Of a stretch of 64,000 bases of DNA, positions 49,694 to 62,020 are shown piece after piece. The position numbers and the translations under genes are program-made. Below the pieces are notes generated by a model that worked only from the letters and a program-made list of their open reading frames with translations, made no database searches and was not told the DNA's origin. The stretch spans positions 15,463,140-15,527,139 of the forward strand of contig JAVDOI010000012.1 of the NCBI GenBank assembly GCA_032191485.1, in the 5' to 3' direction. Source of the DNA: Leptoclinus maculatus. Its lineage: Eukaryota; Chordata; Actinopteri; Perciformes; Stichaeidae. How positions within the stretch are numbered: the first letter of the stretch is position 1; every line of letters begins with the position of its first letter.

Positions 49694-50410
49694 CAGTTGG
49701 AGATGTGCTGTGGCCACTAAGGACCTTTTCCTATCACTATTTAACGACGTCATAAAGTGCACCACTGTCCGCCATGATTGGTTTGAGCAGTTACTCTCTC
49801 GTCCAGTTGACGTTAATATCCAAACATTGCTGTTAGAGGAGTGGAATATTCAGTGTCTGCTTTCACCGCAATTGCATAAAAAAGTCTGTAATTATCTTTT
49901 TTTCTTTATTTCTCACTTGAATTGCTATTGTGCATGTCATTAATTCCCATGGCTCAGATTGACCCATGCAAAGCACATTTCATACTCTCAAAAAGCCATT
50001 CAAATCTGAATCCCAAATAATAACATTGGAGGTACAAAGATATGTATTATGCCACCTGAATGAAACAATTTGCCACTGTTTTGATTATCTTAACCAGATG
50101 TGAAGCATAAAAGTGATGAGCAGCTTAAAGCTGAGAGACTTGTCTCACATTCTGCTCTGTGGTGAAAGCAGAAGAAATAGTTTTGAAAGAGTTTCCACGA
50201 CTATGTCTCTATTCTTTCCCCCTGCGCTGCTTTTTGTTTTGTTTTGTCTTCGAAGTATTCCATATTATATAATTTGACATGACTCTATATGGTGTATTTT
50301 TGTATCCCTGTAATCAGACACATTATAAATGGATGTATTATATTTCTTATGCTAGATTTATAAGTTGCAAAGTATTTTAGTAAAACAATAAAAAACACCA
50401 ATGTGATTTG
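49694..50410 (+). terminator. fbln2: fbln2 3' UTR and polyadenylation signal
   Basis: About 700 nt of AT-rich sequence follows the stop codon. A canonical AATAAA lies at 50387-50392 with a GT-rich stretch just after it, so cleavage probably occurs near 50405-50415. Confidence 0.7.
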
Positions 50411-50414
50411 GTGA

Positions 50415-53400
50415 GTATTGACTACTTTTATTTATAAGGAGGAATATTATTTGTAGTTCTCACTGGACAACCTTATGTTCTCTGATTATATGCAGTTTAT
50501 ATATGCTGTAGTGAACATTACTCCTCTGTGAAGTTGTTCAAATATATAATCCACTCTTGTCAGGGCATGTCACACAGTAGATATCCATGCCTATTTACAT
50601 ACCTGTTCACACCTTGCTAGTGAACCCACCACGAGCGGCCATCCATCAACACACGGCTGCTTGACGCTCGCACATTTTATGACGGCTAATAAAAAAGCAA
50701 TGATCGTGTTTGATATCTTAAATTGAAATGATTACAGTCCTCTTGGATGTTTGTGTAACATATTGTTGGCTGCAGCAACTCCATCCCCCCCCCTGCAGAT
50801 TGTGACATGTGAAGAGTTACACTCCCACCTACAGGATGAAAGCAGATCTACACCCTAATGTGTTGCTTCCTCCCAAAGAACTTATACAACAGAAAAAGTC
50901 TTAAAAAACAGAGAAAGGTGCACCGAATTATTATTAATTGTGAAGAAATTTGAGCCAATTGAAGCATAAATATTTTAAAGTGTGATTTTCTTTTTAATAT
51001 GCTTTAATATGCTCGACTTTAAGCTATGAGGTGATCTTCTGCCCCCTTCTCGGAGTTCAGTGAACCTCCCAGACCTGCTGTAATCATAGGAAAGGGTGTG
51101 CGTGTCTCTGTGACAGCTGTATTAATGCGCGCTGAACATTCAAACAGAGCTGCTCGCCAGTTTTACTGTCGAAGGTCATTCCAACAAAAGAGACTGATTT
51201 CTGTGATTTTCTGCCCTAATTTCAGACCCTTACTCCTCAGTTGGTGAAAACGATAATAGCCGGTTACTCCCAAAAACAGTAGAGGAAACATTCAATACTT
51301 TCTCAGTCTTCGAGTCGAAGACGTTCCTCCCGACATAACTCATAATAATAGCTACGTGTGTGTGTGTGTGTGTGTGTGTGACTCACCCAGTGAGTGAGAT
51401 GCACTCTTGGTATGCACAGAACATAACGAGCCCTAGAGCTGTGATTGATGTCTCTTTCCCCTAATTAGCTTTATCTGCTCTTCAAGATTAGGTGGTGCTG
51501 TGTTTCAGGGACAGTGAATCACGCATCCCAGACAGGGGAAGATACACACATCTATTATGGGTTGAGGGACACTGACAGGAAGTTTTGAAATGTCCTGGAC
51601 AAATGAAGAAGGGCTGAAAGAGAGTTATAGGACTGGATAGTTACAGAAGAGACTGTACTCACTTTGTTAAAGCTCACTAGGCCTGCAAAGATATCTACGA
51701 TAACAGATCTTGAGTATGTTTAATTAGACATAGGCCTTTAATGATGTGATGCGGCAGAATTTCTGCGTCAAAGTCATTGGTGGCAGGGGACGTGACGGAC
51801 GCTCTGGGGAAATCTGGGTTAGGATAAAGAGTCAGTAGTAAATGATGACATGCCCTTAAGCAAGGCACTCCGTCCACATTGGAGATGTTTTTTAGCTGAA
51901 GCCCAGTGCCCATTAAAAACCACAAAGGACTGGGTTGGTTTGACCTAGGGTTAGTCTTATTTTTCATACTACCGCTGAGGTATTAATCCAAACTTTGCAA
52001 ACGTTTTAAAGTCTACAACAGCTCTTTTTATATCTACATGTTAATATTTGTTACTGATTGTATATTTTTATCCTTTGCATTTTTTGGACATCGTGCATTC
52101 AAACAACCTGTGCAACTTGTACAACAGTTCTAAGACTTGAGCTTGTTTACTGGATCCAAATATATTATTAAATAACGCAGTAATATGAAAAGAAACTTGG
52201 TGAAAACATGTTGGTGCTGGATGAAGTTAACCCATTGTGTCAGACCCAAACTGGTTTCCTTTTAACCCAAAGATGCTCATTACAATCCTGTACCGGTGGC
52301 CCATTGTCATTGGGGTTCGAGTTTGACATGTAAGAGCACATATTTTGAAAAACACACTTAAAATTGTGCTTTCTGTCAATCTGTGCTCAATCAAAAAAAG
52401 GAAATGGTGATGATGATGAAGATGTAAAAAATAGCTAATAAATACACTGCAATCTACTGTACAAGCGACTGTACAGCATTTGTCTGGGTGGAGGTCGGAG
52501 CAAAGGGAGGGGGGGTGATGTGAGGGGTGTGTGTGTGTGTGTGTGGGGGGGGGGGGGGTGGGTGTTACAGACACACTTGTCTTTGATAGCTCAGGTGGTC
52601 ATCACCTGAGGGGAAACGGAGCGTTAATGGGCATTCTCAGCAGCAGACAAGCACAGGCTAGCGCTCCCTCTTCCCTGGCTGCCATAAACAGAGGGAAGTA
52701 TGCATCATTAGATTGGGCTGAGGCCGACTACCTGCAGTCAAGCCCACTTCATACAGTAGCGAGCAGACTCAACCTCCCGGACTCCCGCTGCTCCGTGTGA
52801 TTGGCTGGGTCAGCTGTGGGTCTTGAAGCACAGCCTGTGTGATTGGTCAATTTGCGTCCCTCCACCGCAGATAAGAGTTATTACTGTAGATTATGTTATG
52901 TGTCAACATTTCTATTATAAGCAATTATATTGACAGTAGGCTGTGATGATTGATCGTTGCCTGAACTGCTCGACTACATCAGGAGACAACAGCGTTGCCT
53001 CTGAGAGCTCGGTCTGCGAAAAGCAAACAATAGATGAGTTTATCAAAAAGTTATGCGGCAAATAGGATTTCCATGGTTTTGGGTCACATCAGTGTGGCCC
53101 GGGCATGAAAAGACACAGGGCGAGCTCGGAGAAAACATCTGTTAAAGTTAAACTTAAGGACAGAAAAGAACAGACTTCAAGTTTGTCTTAACTCCTTCAG
53201 AAAAGAAAGAAAGAGTTGAGAAATGCAGACAGAAAGACAGCGAGAGAGGAATTTGCCTGAGAGGTGAATGAAGTAAGGTATGTGAGGTTGCCTGTCACGT
53301 TGAGGCGCCTGATAGCTCTGACTAGGTGTCATCTTATCACACTTCAGCAGATATTGCACCACATCCCTAATATTCCACCTTTTGGAATGGAATCGATCGA

Positions 53401-54180
53401 GCCGCATGCACAGAAAAATCTAAACGATCCTTTAAAACCGACATTTTTGCCTCCAGTCTGACCTGTGAGGCGGCCAGAAGGAAGTTAGATCCAGGTTAGA
53501 GATTTAGCCCCGAGGGCAGATACAGAGGAACGGTAAGCTCATCCCTGCAGGATCGTATCGACCTGAGGCGAAGCTCTTCTCCAAGGCTCCCTGGGTGGGA
53601 AGATTTACTGGAGTCCTAATCACAGGTCGACACCTTGGAAACAGTTTCTCTGACCAATGGGAGAGGAGCCGCAGACGATGCTTTGCCTTGTTAACTGCCA
53701 CTCTGACAGAATGTAATGCCAGACATCTTCGGCATGTGTGACTTTTGACACCACAAACCGTGTTATTTACTTTCTGGTTGTACTGTATGGACTAACTCAG
53801 CATACGGGTGCATTTGTGGGGCTGTATAGTATGAAATGTGTCTGTAAAGTGTAGAATTATATATTTAAAAAAAGGTTCTCGCTAGTTGTGTGTAGACATG
53901 CTGTTAGTTTTGGATGAATGTGTAGCTGTTTTAAGATATGCCTGCCACCCCAGTTCAATGAAAGTGAATAGAATTCAGTTAGTGGTGCTGACACCATTGA
54001 ACAATAAGGTCACATGATGACAGCTGAGCTAAACTCCACTGAGGGAGACGTTCAAAGAAAAGCTTTAGTCTTAATTTTCTAGCTCTAAATGTTTAAATGT
54101 TGCAGTGCAATATCTAAAATGCTAAAAGCAAAACTATTTTCATGGTTAAACTTGATAAACATATGTAAGAAATATAGTTT
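50415..54180. other. Intergenic DNA downstream of fbln2
   Basis: I see no gene. The contents include a (GT)n tract at 51356-51380 and a repeat-like segment at about 51760-51960 ('cccttaagcaaggcactcc'). There is also a (GT)n/poly-G tract at about 52528-52558. Short frames here lack family signatures and splice context. Confidence 0.5.
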
Positions 54181-54239
54181 TTTATGCTGATGGCAGTGGC
54201 AGACATTTCAGCAGGTCTACAAACTTGGTCCAGATTATA

Positions 54240-54720
54240 TATTATATATAAGAAGTTGACGTAGTCACCATGACGTCATCCATTGGTTTGTGGACGGACC
54301 TTTTTGAAGCCTTTTTGTGTCAACCAAAGGTGACACGAGAGGGTGGAGCTAAGTACAACTGAACACTGGATAAGCGACCAAAAAGATTAAAATTAAATTT
54401 CATGAAATGAAAACACACTGTGAAAGGATTTAAGTTATAAGACAAAAACACGGAAAACTCCCAGACGTAATAGTGACCTGTCAATAACAAGGTAGTTTTT
54501 GACTCTAAATGGACCATAATTTACTAAATGAACATCATGCTGTATTAAAGAACACTTGAAACTAGAGATTGAGACCATAAACTCATGTTTACAATGTTTA
54601 CTGAGGTAATAAATTAAGAGAGAAGGAGAGTCATTTTCTCATAGACTTCTATACAACCAGAGGAGTCGCCCCCTGATGGCCATTAGAAAGAATGCAAGTT
54701 TAAGGAACTTCAGCATTGGC
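54240..54720. repeat. Interspersed repeat, inverted partner of 34680-35065
   Basis: Sequence includes 'catgacgtcatccattggtt', 'acctgtcaataacaaggtag', 'ttactaaatgaacatcatgc' and 'agaggagtcgccccctgatg'. These are reverse complements of the segment in fbln2 intron 1. Family name unknown. Confidence 0.65.
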
Positions 54721-54729
54721 TATACTTTT

Positions 54730-55270
54730 CAGACCCGGAGTTTGCCACCTGGTCCTGACTCAAATCAGCAACTGTTTGGTGAATTACTATGATACATCTA
54801 TATAGATATTCATAGTGATAAGAGGGTGAATCATATGGTGATTCCCTGACTTTTCCTCTCGCGCCTTCAGCAGGTCAAAGTTTTCTATACTGTGTGGACT
54901 GTATCCTAATTACAGTAATTAGGTGATACCTTGACTTTATCGAAGGGCCACCATGAGTTTGACATTTTGGTTTTGAGTGAAATGTCTCAACAATTATGGT
55001 TCAAACATCTATGTTCCACTCAGGATGATTTGTAATAATGTTGGTTATTCTTTGGTTTATTCCGTATTTAGTGCTAATTAGCAAATGCTAACACGTCAAC
55101 ACACTAGACTGAGATGGTGAACAGGTTCAAATATTACCTCCATCACATCAGCATCTAATCATTATCATTGTAAGCATGTTAGCATTATTGTTAGCCTGTT
55201 AGCATGCTGTTGTTAGCATTTAGCTAAGAGCACCACTGTCTCACAAGAAGCTAGCTAGCGTGGCTGTAGA
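54730..55270 (+). repeat. Degenerate 'TTAGCATGCTAAC' interspersed repeat, copy 4
   Basis: The segment contains 'gactgagatggtgaacaggt', 'gtaagcatgttagcattatt' and 'ttagcatttagctaagagca', ending 'gtggctgtagactctt'. It is in the same orientation as copy 1. Confidence 0.6.
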
Positions 55271-56720
55271 CTCTTAGCTTTGTTTTGGGTGAACACTTAA
55301 ACAACCAGCTGTTTGGGACCAGGGATACATGTAGGCTATTTAAACTAATACAATCCAGTTTAGAAATCAGACAATAGTGTATTGATGAGGACAGAACTAG
55401 AAAATAAGCATTGTAGAGTTTATACAGGGCGTGCACTTGAGTTCAAACTGATATTTACCAGATTTGACTAAATCATTGGTGCCATTTTTCAGTCCTCAGC
55501 ATCTAGACATCATAATTAAATGTGCCTCTTTGATGATGATGATGTTGATGAAGATGACGATGCATCAGTAGACAAGAGTATATCGGTAGATCATCTGTAA
55601 TCCGAACCGTTTGTGTTTATCTAACCCTACCACCAATCCCTTGAGTTGTGATCAAAAAAGAAGGGCCTCCCCAATTTAAGCGGCGAAATTTCACAATATT
55701 CAACAAATGAATTTGCAAGATGCAACAGGTACTGTGCTGCTTTCATGACTGTCTGCATACCGATGTGACCGCAGTCTAACTATTACTCTCTTTATCTCTG
55801 GCCCCTCCGGCACCAGGGTAGAAAAACCCTGTGTTCTCTTTCCAAAAAAAGTCTTCTTTAAAACTTCTGTGGGATGTGTACATTTGTTTGTTCACCCCTT
55901 CAGCAAAGTCTTTTTTTGCATTTTTTTATGACAGGTCTGTCATTTATATAGAAAGCATTCTAGAACAGGATTCAGGGAGATTGTATTCTGCCTATTCTTA
56001 AATTATTAGATATGAAACCGTACAGTATATCTACTCAACACAACACTCAGTTGTGTTCTCCTGCCCCACCACCTCTACGCTGGCTGTGTTTTGTTAGATT
56101 GATGTCAGTGTGTTTTTCTGGTGTGAATCCTGTTGAATGAGGCGGCGAGCAGTTTCTTTCTGACTGACAGCTGCTCAATATTCTTATTCACAAACACAAG
56201 CAGCAATCAGCATAAATCATGTCATTCACTGCACTTTATACGCTTCAAGAACTATTTTTTTGTTTTTAACGACAGGTTGATTTGTTGTTATTTCTGCCTA
56301 ATTGTCTAACTTGTCACTGATGCACACGCTTATGACTCACAAGCAACACGCCCAGATAATGGTCTTGTTGCAGTGGGAAATTTCCCCAACTCTTCACAAT
56401 AACTTGCGGGTAGCCTAGGGAACTCTAAGGATGCCCGCTTGCACTCAAGGTGTTTGAGATATTTCCAGATCCAGTTGATTCTGGAAAACAACTTCACCTG
56501 ACATATAGCCATTTTTCTGGCTGACAGAAGGAGAAAAAAAAGCACCAGTGGAAAGTCTTATCATGTTGACACAGTGTCACTGCAAAGGTATGACAGAGAA
56601 TGAGTTCTGAGTCCTGTCAGTTCTGTTTTCCTCTCTGACACAGAGTGGACAATTACGTCAGACACTGTTTGTGTGTAGCAATGAAATTAGTTCATCGCTC
56701 AGTTTACCCATGTTGCAAAA
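55270..56720. other. Intergenic DNA before the C1q duplication
   Basis: I see no gene, RNA or clear mobile element. The stretch is AT-rich with poly-T runs near 55910-55930. Confidence 0.45.
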
Positions 56721-56793
56721 ATACCGCTTTAGCTTTGGTTTTATTTGGCCAGGTTTTGAGGTTATCTGTTTTATGCGTCGATATAGTGCAAAT

Positions 56794-57714
56794 CAGTGGC
56801 GGGCCGTCAGGGCCTGCAAAGCCTTCTCTGCTGGCCTAAACAGAATCACAAAAAAAAAAAGAATGTAGGTAAATGTATTATAATTTATACAAATACTTTT
56901 CCCATTATCTTATTTTCTCATTGCACAGCTACTGTCTTCCTCAGTTGCTCTGCTTCCAGTGCAGCTTGTTTTAAGTAGAGCTTTTATCCAATCAGATTTC
57001 ACCTCTGTGTCTTTCGGTAGAAGAGAGGCCCGAGGCCTGCAGCCTCAAAAGTGCTTCCATGTGCCGTTTAAGTGAATGGGGACGATATTGTTGATTGTCA
57101 TAGTGTTCAACCAATCAGATCTTTAGTTTGACATGTTGGGCGTATTCTTTGAGTGTCAGCAGCCGCTAGCCCCATACTTGCCGGCCTACACCTACGTCAT
57201 CATTACATGTTCATGTGCAGCTCTGCCGCGAAGTGCAGGGTGTGCTGTGATTGGTCAGTGGGCGAGCACGTGACTATCGTGAAACGAAACTTAACAGCAG
57301 AATACCACACACCATGACACAGGGGGCTGAGACAAGGAAAGAGATTGCAGTTTGTTTAACATTTGGGTTGTGAAAGTAAAATCATAAGACAGTCTCCTAA
57401 AGAGACGGATCAGCCGTGGCTTGTCATTAAGGGATGATGGTGGGTCCCACAGCCAGACCAGCTGAGAACCACTGTCCTACATGAGCACAGAAAACATTAT
57501 ATTTTCCTGAATTTAAGCTTCTGCATTTTCCAAATGCTCTAGCATTTTTCAAACGTATTGTAAGCCTCGTACGGAACGGTTTAATACGTGTACGTACATA
57601 CTTACAGCCTTAGAAACGAATAATAGCTGTGGTGCCATCATGTGGTTATAAGGTGGTATTTCAGCTGCATGACAGCAGTGAAGGCCTGGGTATAAAATGC
57701 ACCGCCCGCCACTG
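56794..57714. mobile_element. Non-autonomous hAT element upstream of C1q gene A
   Basis: The termini are CAGTGGCGGGC and GCCCGCCACTG, perfect 11-bp inverted repeats. They are flanked by the 8-bp direct repeat GTGCAAAT at 56786-56793 and 57715-57722. The equivalent site in the paralogous copy (about 61885-61892) holds a single uninterrupted GTGCAAAT followed by ACACATG. That gives an empty-site control within the same window. The element is 921 bp and has no transposase frame. Confidence 0.96.
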
Positions 57715-57835
57715 GTGCAAATACACATGTATATATGGTGTCCTGTGGATTATTTTATTATTATACTATAGTAACAGGGACACCGTTTCTGTCCGTCCGT
57801 CAGGTCCATTCTTGTGAAGGGAATGTCCTCAAATA

Positions 57836-58031
57836 GAGTGCTGAAGGGATGAGTCCTTAAGACCTGGTAATGAGTTAGCATTACAGTTAGCATTACAGTT
57901 AGCATTAGAGCTTATTTTCTGCAATAATCCAAAAGCCAATAGAAAAATCCCATTGGCTTTTTGTAAAGAGAACCAGTGCGATGCTAACTTCCGGGGTTGG
58001 CCTGCAGAAATACGTCACCCCTGCAGCACTC
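57836..58031. mobile_element. Short TA-flanked MITE, copy in duplication A
   Basis: The left end is GAGTGCTGAAGGGATGA and the right end is the reverse complement of GAGTGCTGCAGGGGTGA. TA dinucleotides flank both ends. It contains a 12-bp minisatellite (three units of CAGTTAGCATTA). It is an internally deleted relative of the 490-bp element at 60749. Confidence 0.8.
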
Positions 58032-58611
58032 TATTTGGCACAAACGTACTAAGGAGGCAGCAGAGAACTTACTGACTGATATCTCAAAACCTTGGCAGAA
58101 CACTATCAGCATGGCTGGTTACCATTTTAGGAAAATGCACTCAAATATTCACTTTATTAGATTTCACACTACAGATCGGCTAAAAATTCTACATTTAGGT
58201 GGATTATAATTCAGATTATTATATACTTTGTATTATAATGTTCAGTTTATTGTTGACACAGTGGAAAAGGTATTAATTCAACCATATAAGTGTTGCACTG
58301 GACTGCATTATATTGAGATGTGTTCCTCTACCATCATGTTGTAAATGGGGTCAGCAAAACATGAGAAATACTTATCAGTGAAATGCAGTCCAGTTGAACA
58401 CCACTGCAAACTGCAACCTCAACATATTATAAAATGTGTAAAAGTGAAACTTTAACTGTATTGAAGTGCATTAGATTTGACAGGTGTACCTTGTAAAGTC
58501 ACAATCCTTTTTATCTCCACTACCTGCCACGTAACTCAAAGTTACAGGTGTGCTTTCTCACAGCGTTGGCAGACCCACCACCCACCTGACACATCTGACC
58601 TCGCACACACC

Positions 58612-58618
58612 CATAAAT
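58612..58618 (+). promoter_or_regulatory. TATA-like box of C1q gene A
   Basis: CATAAAT lies 51 bases upstream of the start codon and is also present in gene B at 62891. A transcription start about 30 bases downstream would give a leader of roughly 25-30 nt. Confidence 0.5.
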
Positions 58619-58668
58619 GCCCGATCCGGTGCACTGCAGCGCCACAGACAGCAAACAGCCAAACGAAG

Positions 58669-60736
58669 ATGAAGACTTCCTCTGTGTTCTTACTGGTACT
58701 GATATTCTGCCATCTTTGCAGAGCTCAGACACAGAGCAGCGACGATGACACGGCTCAGACACAGAGGGCCGGGACTGAAGCTGATGGAGGTGAACAAGAG
58801 CTGGTGTATCAGTCCGACGTCTGGGTTGAACTGAGGAACCTGAGAGACATGGTGGTGGAGCAGAAAGTAGAGCTGAGATACCTGACGGCCAGAGTAACAG
58901 CTGCTGAGAGCTTGGCAGAGGAACTGCAGATTGAGAATGACGGTAAACACATTGCAGCCAAACATAACTGAGATATTTTCGTTTTGTTCCACGTTTCCAC
59001 TTTTCTGTCACATTTCTTCTGTCACTTTAGTTCAAGCTGCAGATCTTACAGTCGCCCAGCAGAAGCTCAGCACTCTGCAGCAACAACTGACAATCGGTGA
59101 ACACCACGTGGAGGAGCTGGAGAAACAGCAGGAAGGTAAAGGTTGAGGCCCCGATCAGACAAAGCGTGTTTTAGTAGCCTGTGGCAGCGTTTTGTAATTG
59201 TTGTTAATGAGAGTGACCCGTCTTGCGCGCTGTTTTTGTGTTACCGGAGCAGCCAAACATAACTGAGGTATTTAATTTTGTTCCATGTTTCCACTTTTCG
59301 GTCACATTTCTTCTGTCACTTTAGTTCAAGCTGCAGATCTTACAGTCGTCCAGCAGAAGCTCAGCACTCTGCAGCAACGACTGACAGTCGGTGAACACCA
59401 CGTGGAGGAGCTGGGGAAACAGCAGGAAGGTAAAGGTCCGACAGAGCGCCTTTTGGCCTGTGGCGGTGTTTTGTAATTGTCGATAATGAGAGTGACGTGT
59501 TTTGCACACTGTTTTTGCGTTACGTTTGTTAGCACTCATTCGTTGGTTGCCATGCAACAATAATAGAAGAAGCAGCAAACTGCAAAACGCTCTCTCTCTG
59601 ATCAGGCCCTAAAGATTAGGAGCATTTCTATTGCCTCTTATCGGCTCTCAACATGGCGACCGCTGAGCCAGCGTCTCACAGCTAATGGTGCTATTAGCCC
59701 CAACAGTACAAACAAAGGCAAAAGTACTGACAGACCTAACGGTGTTCATCTGAAGGGGAACCAGAGGGTTGGTGCTCAATTCCACAATAACGCCGTTGGT
59801 CGGGACGGCATTATCAGCTGCAACAGTTACATGACAGCAGTGCAGAGTAGCAGCTATCTGCTAACCAGTAGTGCACGCTCACATGAACAAACATGCACTA
59901 AAAGCACGCACAAAAAGAAGCTCAGATTAAAACACACACAGAGGAAGAGGGACCTTTCGGCTCAGGTAGACACCACATACATTATTTGTTTGCTGCCATA
60001 TTAAAGCTTTTACGATCACATTTAGCACCTTTAAGGGTTAATGATTTGTGTGATGATTTGTGTGCACATGGTTATGAATGTTTGTCATGATTTCAGGACA
60101 ACATGCTGCACTGCAGGAACTTCAGAATTCCAATAAAGGTAAAAGTTTGTGCTTTGTGCATGTGTGAGTAAATGTGTACAGGAAGAAGGACGACATGAAG
60201 TAATTCAGAATTGATTGTGTGTTCTTTAACTTTGCCACAGTGGGGAAAGTGGCTTTTTCTGCCTCCCTTCTGGCATCTGGTGCAGATTTCACATCCAGCA
60301 AAGAGTATGTTGCACTCATCTTCAAAAATGTCTTCACCAACATTGGAAACCACTACAACCCAAACACAGGTAGTTGATCGTGTTCCTTTGGCCACTTGGT
60401 TTCATTCTTCACTTCTACCAGTTGTGACTGTTCTTTTCTGTCTGTGTCTTAGGTTACTTCACTGCACCAGTAAGAGGAGTGTATTACTTCATGTTTGCTG
60501 GCACTGTATCAGCCTTTAATAGTATTATGATGATGAGACTTGCAAAGAACGAACAATTCATGGTCTCGGCTGTTGACATGTACACCACAGCCCCAGATTA
60601 TGAGGAGAATGCATCCAATGGCATAGCGTTGCAGTTAGAAGTGGGGGATGTTGTTTCGGTAAAACTTCTTGGAAATGTTTGGGATGACCAGTACCAGAGA
60701 ACAACATTTAGTGGCTTTCTGCTCTTTCCTTTCTAA
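58669..60736 (+). CDS. Secreted coiled-coil C1q-domain protein, copy A (312 aa)
   Basis: Exons: 58669-58942, 59031-59135, 59325-59429, 60097-60138, 60241-60369, 60453-60736; all junctions are GT–AG in phase 1. The spliced frame is 313 codons including TAA. The protein has a signal peptide (MKTSSVFLLVLIFCHLCRA), then an acidic Gln/Asp-rich stretch. A coiled-coil stalk follows (about residues 45-165), with no collagen repeat. A C-terminal C1q domain begins near residue 176 (VGKVAFSASLLASG) with family hallmarks IGNHYNPNTGYFTAPVRGVYYF, ALQLEVGDVVSVKL and the terminal SGFLLFPF. Proteins of this kind are secreted, trimerise through the C1q head, and in fish are large lineage-expanded families with lectin-like or immune roles; the ligand is unknown. 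Exons 2 and 3 are near-identical duplicates of 35 codons. The start ATG is the one that opens the signal peptide. Confidence 0.92.
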
Positions 60737-60748
60737 GATATTACAATA

Positions 60749-61238
60749 GAGTGCTGCAGGAATGAGTCCTAAAACAAGGAAATGAGTCAGCAATTTTGCC
60801 CTTCTGGTTCCCTCGTCTCGAAGTCAATGGATTTTTTGAATGGGTTTTTGGTTAGATGCCTGAAATAAGGTCTGTAGTTAGCTTAAGAGACATTAATGTT
60901 CTGTTCTACGTTGTATATTTCATCAGTAAATATCCCACTCGTGAAATGTGAGACTAAACATCATCACGCTGACTTGTCCGCATTGAGCTTCGTTGTGGTG
61001 ACGCTGAAGTCATGCGACCGTGATGTAGTTTGTTAGATTCACGCTTCAAAAATCTAAAAAGTGGTGTTTATTTGTGAAGATTATCTTCCTGAACAAAAAC
61101 ATGTAAGCATCATGAACGTTTGTTTGCCACAGACCTTATATTCTGCAATAATCCAAAATCCCATTGGCTTTTTGTCGAGTGAACCAATGTGATTCTAACT
61201 TCCAGGTTGATCTAAAATACGTCATCCCTGCAGCACTC
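60749..61238. mobile_element. 490-bp TA-flanked MITE occupying the C1q gene A 3' flank
   Basis: The left end is GAGTGCTGCAGGAATGA and the right end is the reverse complement of GAGTGCTGCAGGGATGA, 17-bp inverted repeats with one mismatch. TA flanks both ends (60747-60748 and 61239-61240), as expected for a Tc1/mariner-type target. It starts 12 bp after the gene A stop codon, so most of the 3' UTR would be element-derived. No transposase frame is seen. Confidence 0.85.
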
Positions 61239-61357
61239 TACTGCTAACATGAGGGCTATACATGCAGAGGCAAATATAACTAGTGGCTGCAAATTTAATC
61301 AGAACACAAAAAGTGCATTTTCTGTAACGTTTTGTTCCATAAAACAAAGTTTATGAA

Positions 61358-61363
61358 AATAAA
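61358..61363 (+). terminator. Candidate polyadenylation signal of C1q gene A
   Basis: AATAAA in an A-rich context lies 622 bases after the stop codon and past the MITE. It is the first canonical hexamer I noticed downstream. Confidence 0.45.
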
Positions 61364-62020
61364 AACAACTAAATTAAAGCTTTTATTCACCTCCACATCT
61401 GACTCTTCTCATTTTTCTTTAATCTTCTACAGTTTTTTCCCCATTTTAATGAAACACCTACGACTCTAATAAAAGGAAAATGATGAATAGGTCCTTTCTA
61501 AGTCATTTTAATATGTTTTAAGACATGTAAAATGCTCTAATTGGAATTATATTTTGTGCCTGATATGGTTTTCCCACAAAAAAAGGTCTAATTACTTCGT
61601 AAAAAATCATTGAGAAATCCTGAATCTATGAATATGCAGATATTGTTCACTTTCTAAAGTTTGACTGCTGCATAGAAGACGTTTCCTATTTCACCGAAAA
61701 GTCAATTTTCAGTATGTGTGCACTAGAGGCTTTAGGTTTCACACTTGTGTAAATTACATACTGGACTGTGGTTGGCGTCCAAAGACGTTTTGGTCACAGG
61801 TACATGTTACACCGTACAGGTAAACTGCTTTATCTTTGGTTTTATTTGGCCAGGTTTTTAGATTATCTGTTTTATGCCTCGATATAGTGCAAATACACAT
61901 GCACATGCATAGGGTGTCCTGTGGATTATTTTATTATTATACTATAGTAACAGGGACACCGTTTCTGTTCGTCCGTCAGGTCCATTCTTGTGAAGGCCTT
62001 TAAGGGAATGTCCTCAAATA

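Larger units (their letters stand above)
56725..59880. repeat. Segmental duplication, copy A
   Basis: From 'ttggttttatttggccagg' at about 56735 onward, the sequence is closely matched by 61822 to the window end, at about 5.1 kb distance upstream of the hAT and about 4.2 kb downstream of it. The match covers the upstream region, the TATA-like box, and C1q exons and introns. It is interrupted by a hAT insertion present only in this copy. The right end of the homology cannot be seen because copy B leaves the window. Confidence 0.9.

Noticed and set aside
52528..52558. GT/G-rich tract considered as a regulatory element
   Set aside because: It is a plain microsatellite plus homopolymer with no gene start nearby.
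57871..57906. Short regular repeats considered as a CRISPR-like array
   Set aside because: Units are contiguous 12-mers without spacers in a vertebrate genome, so this is a minisatellite.
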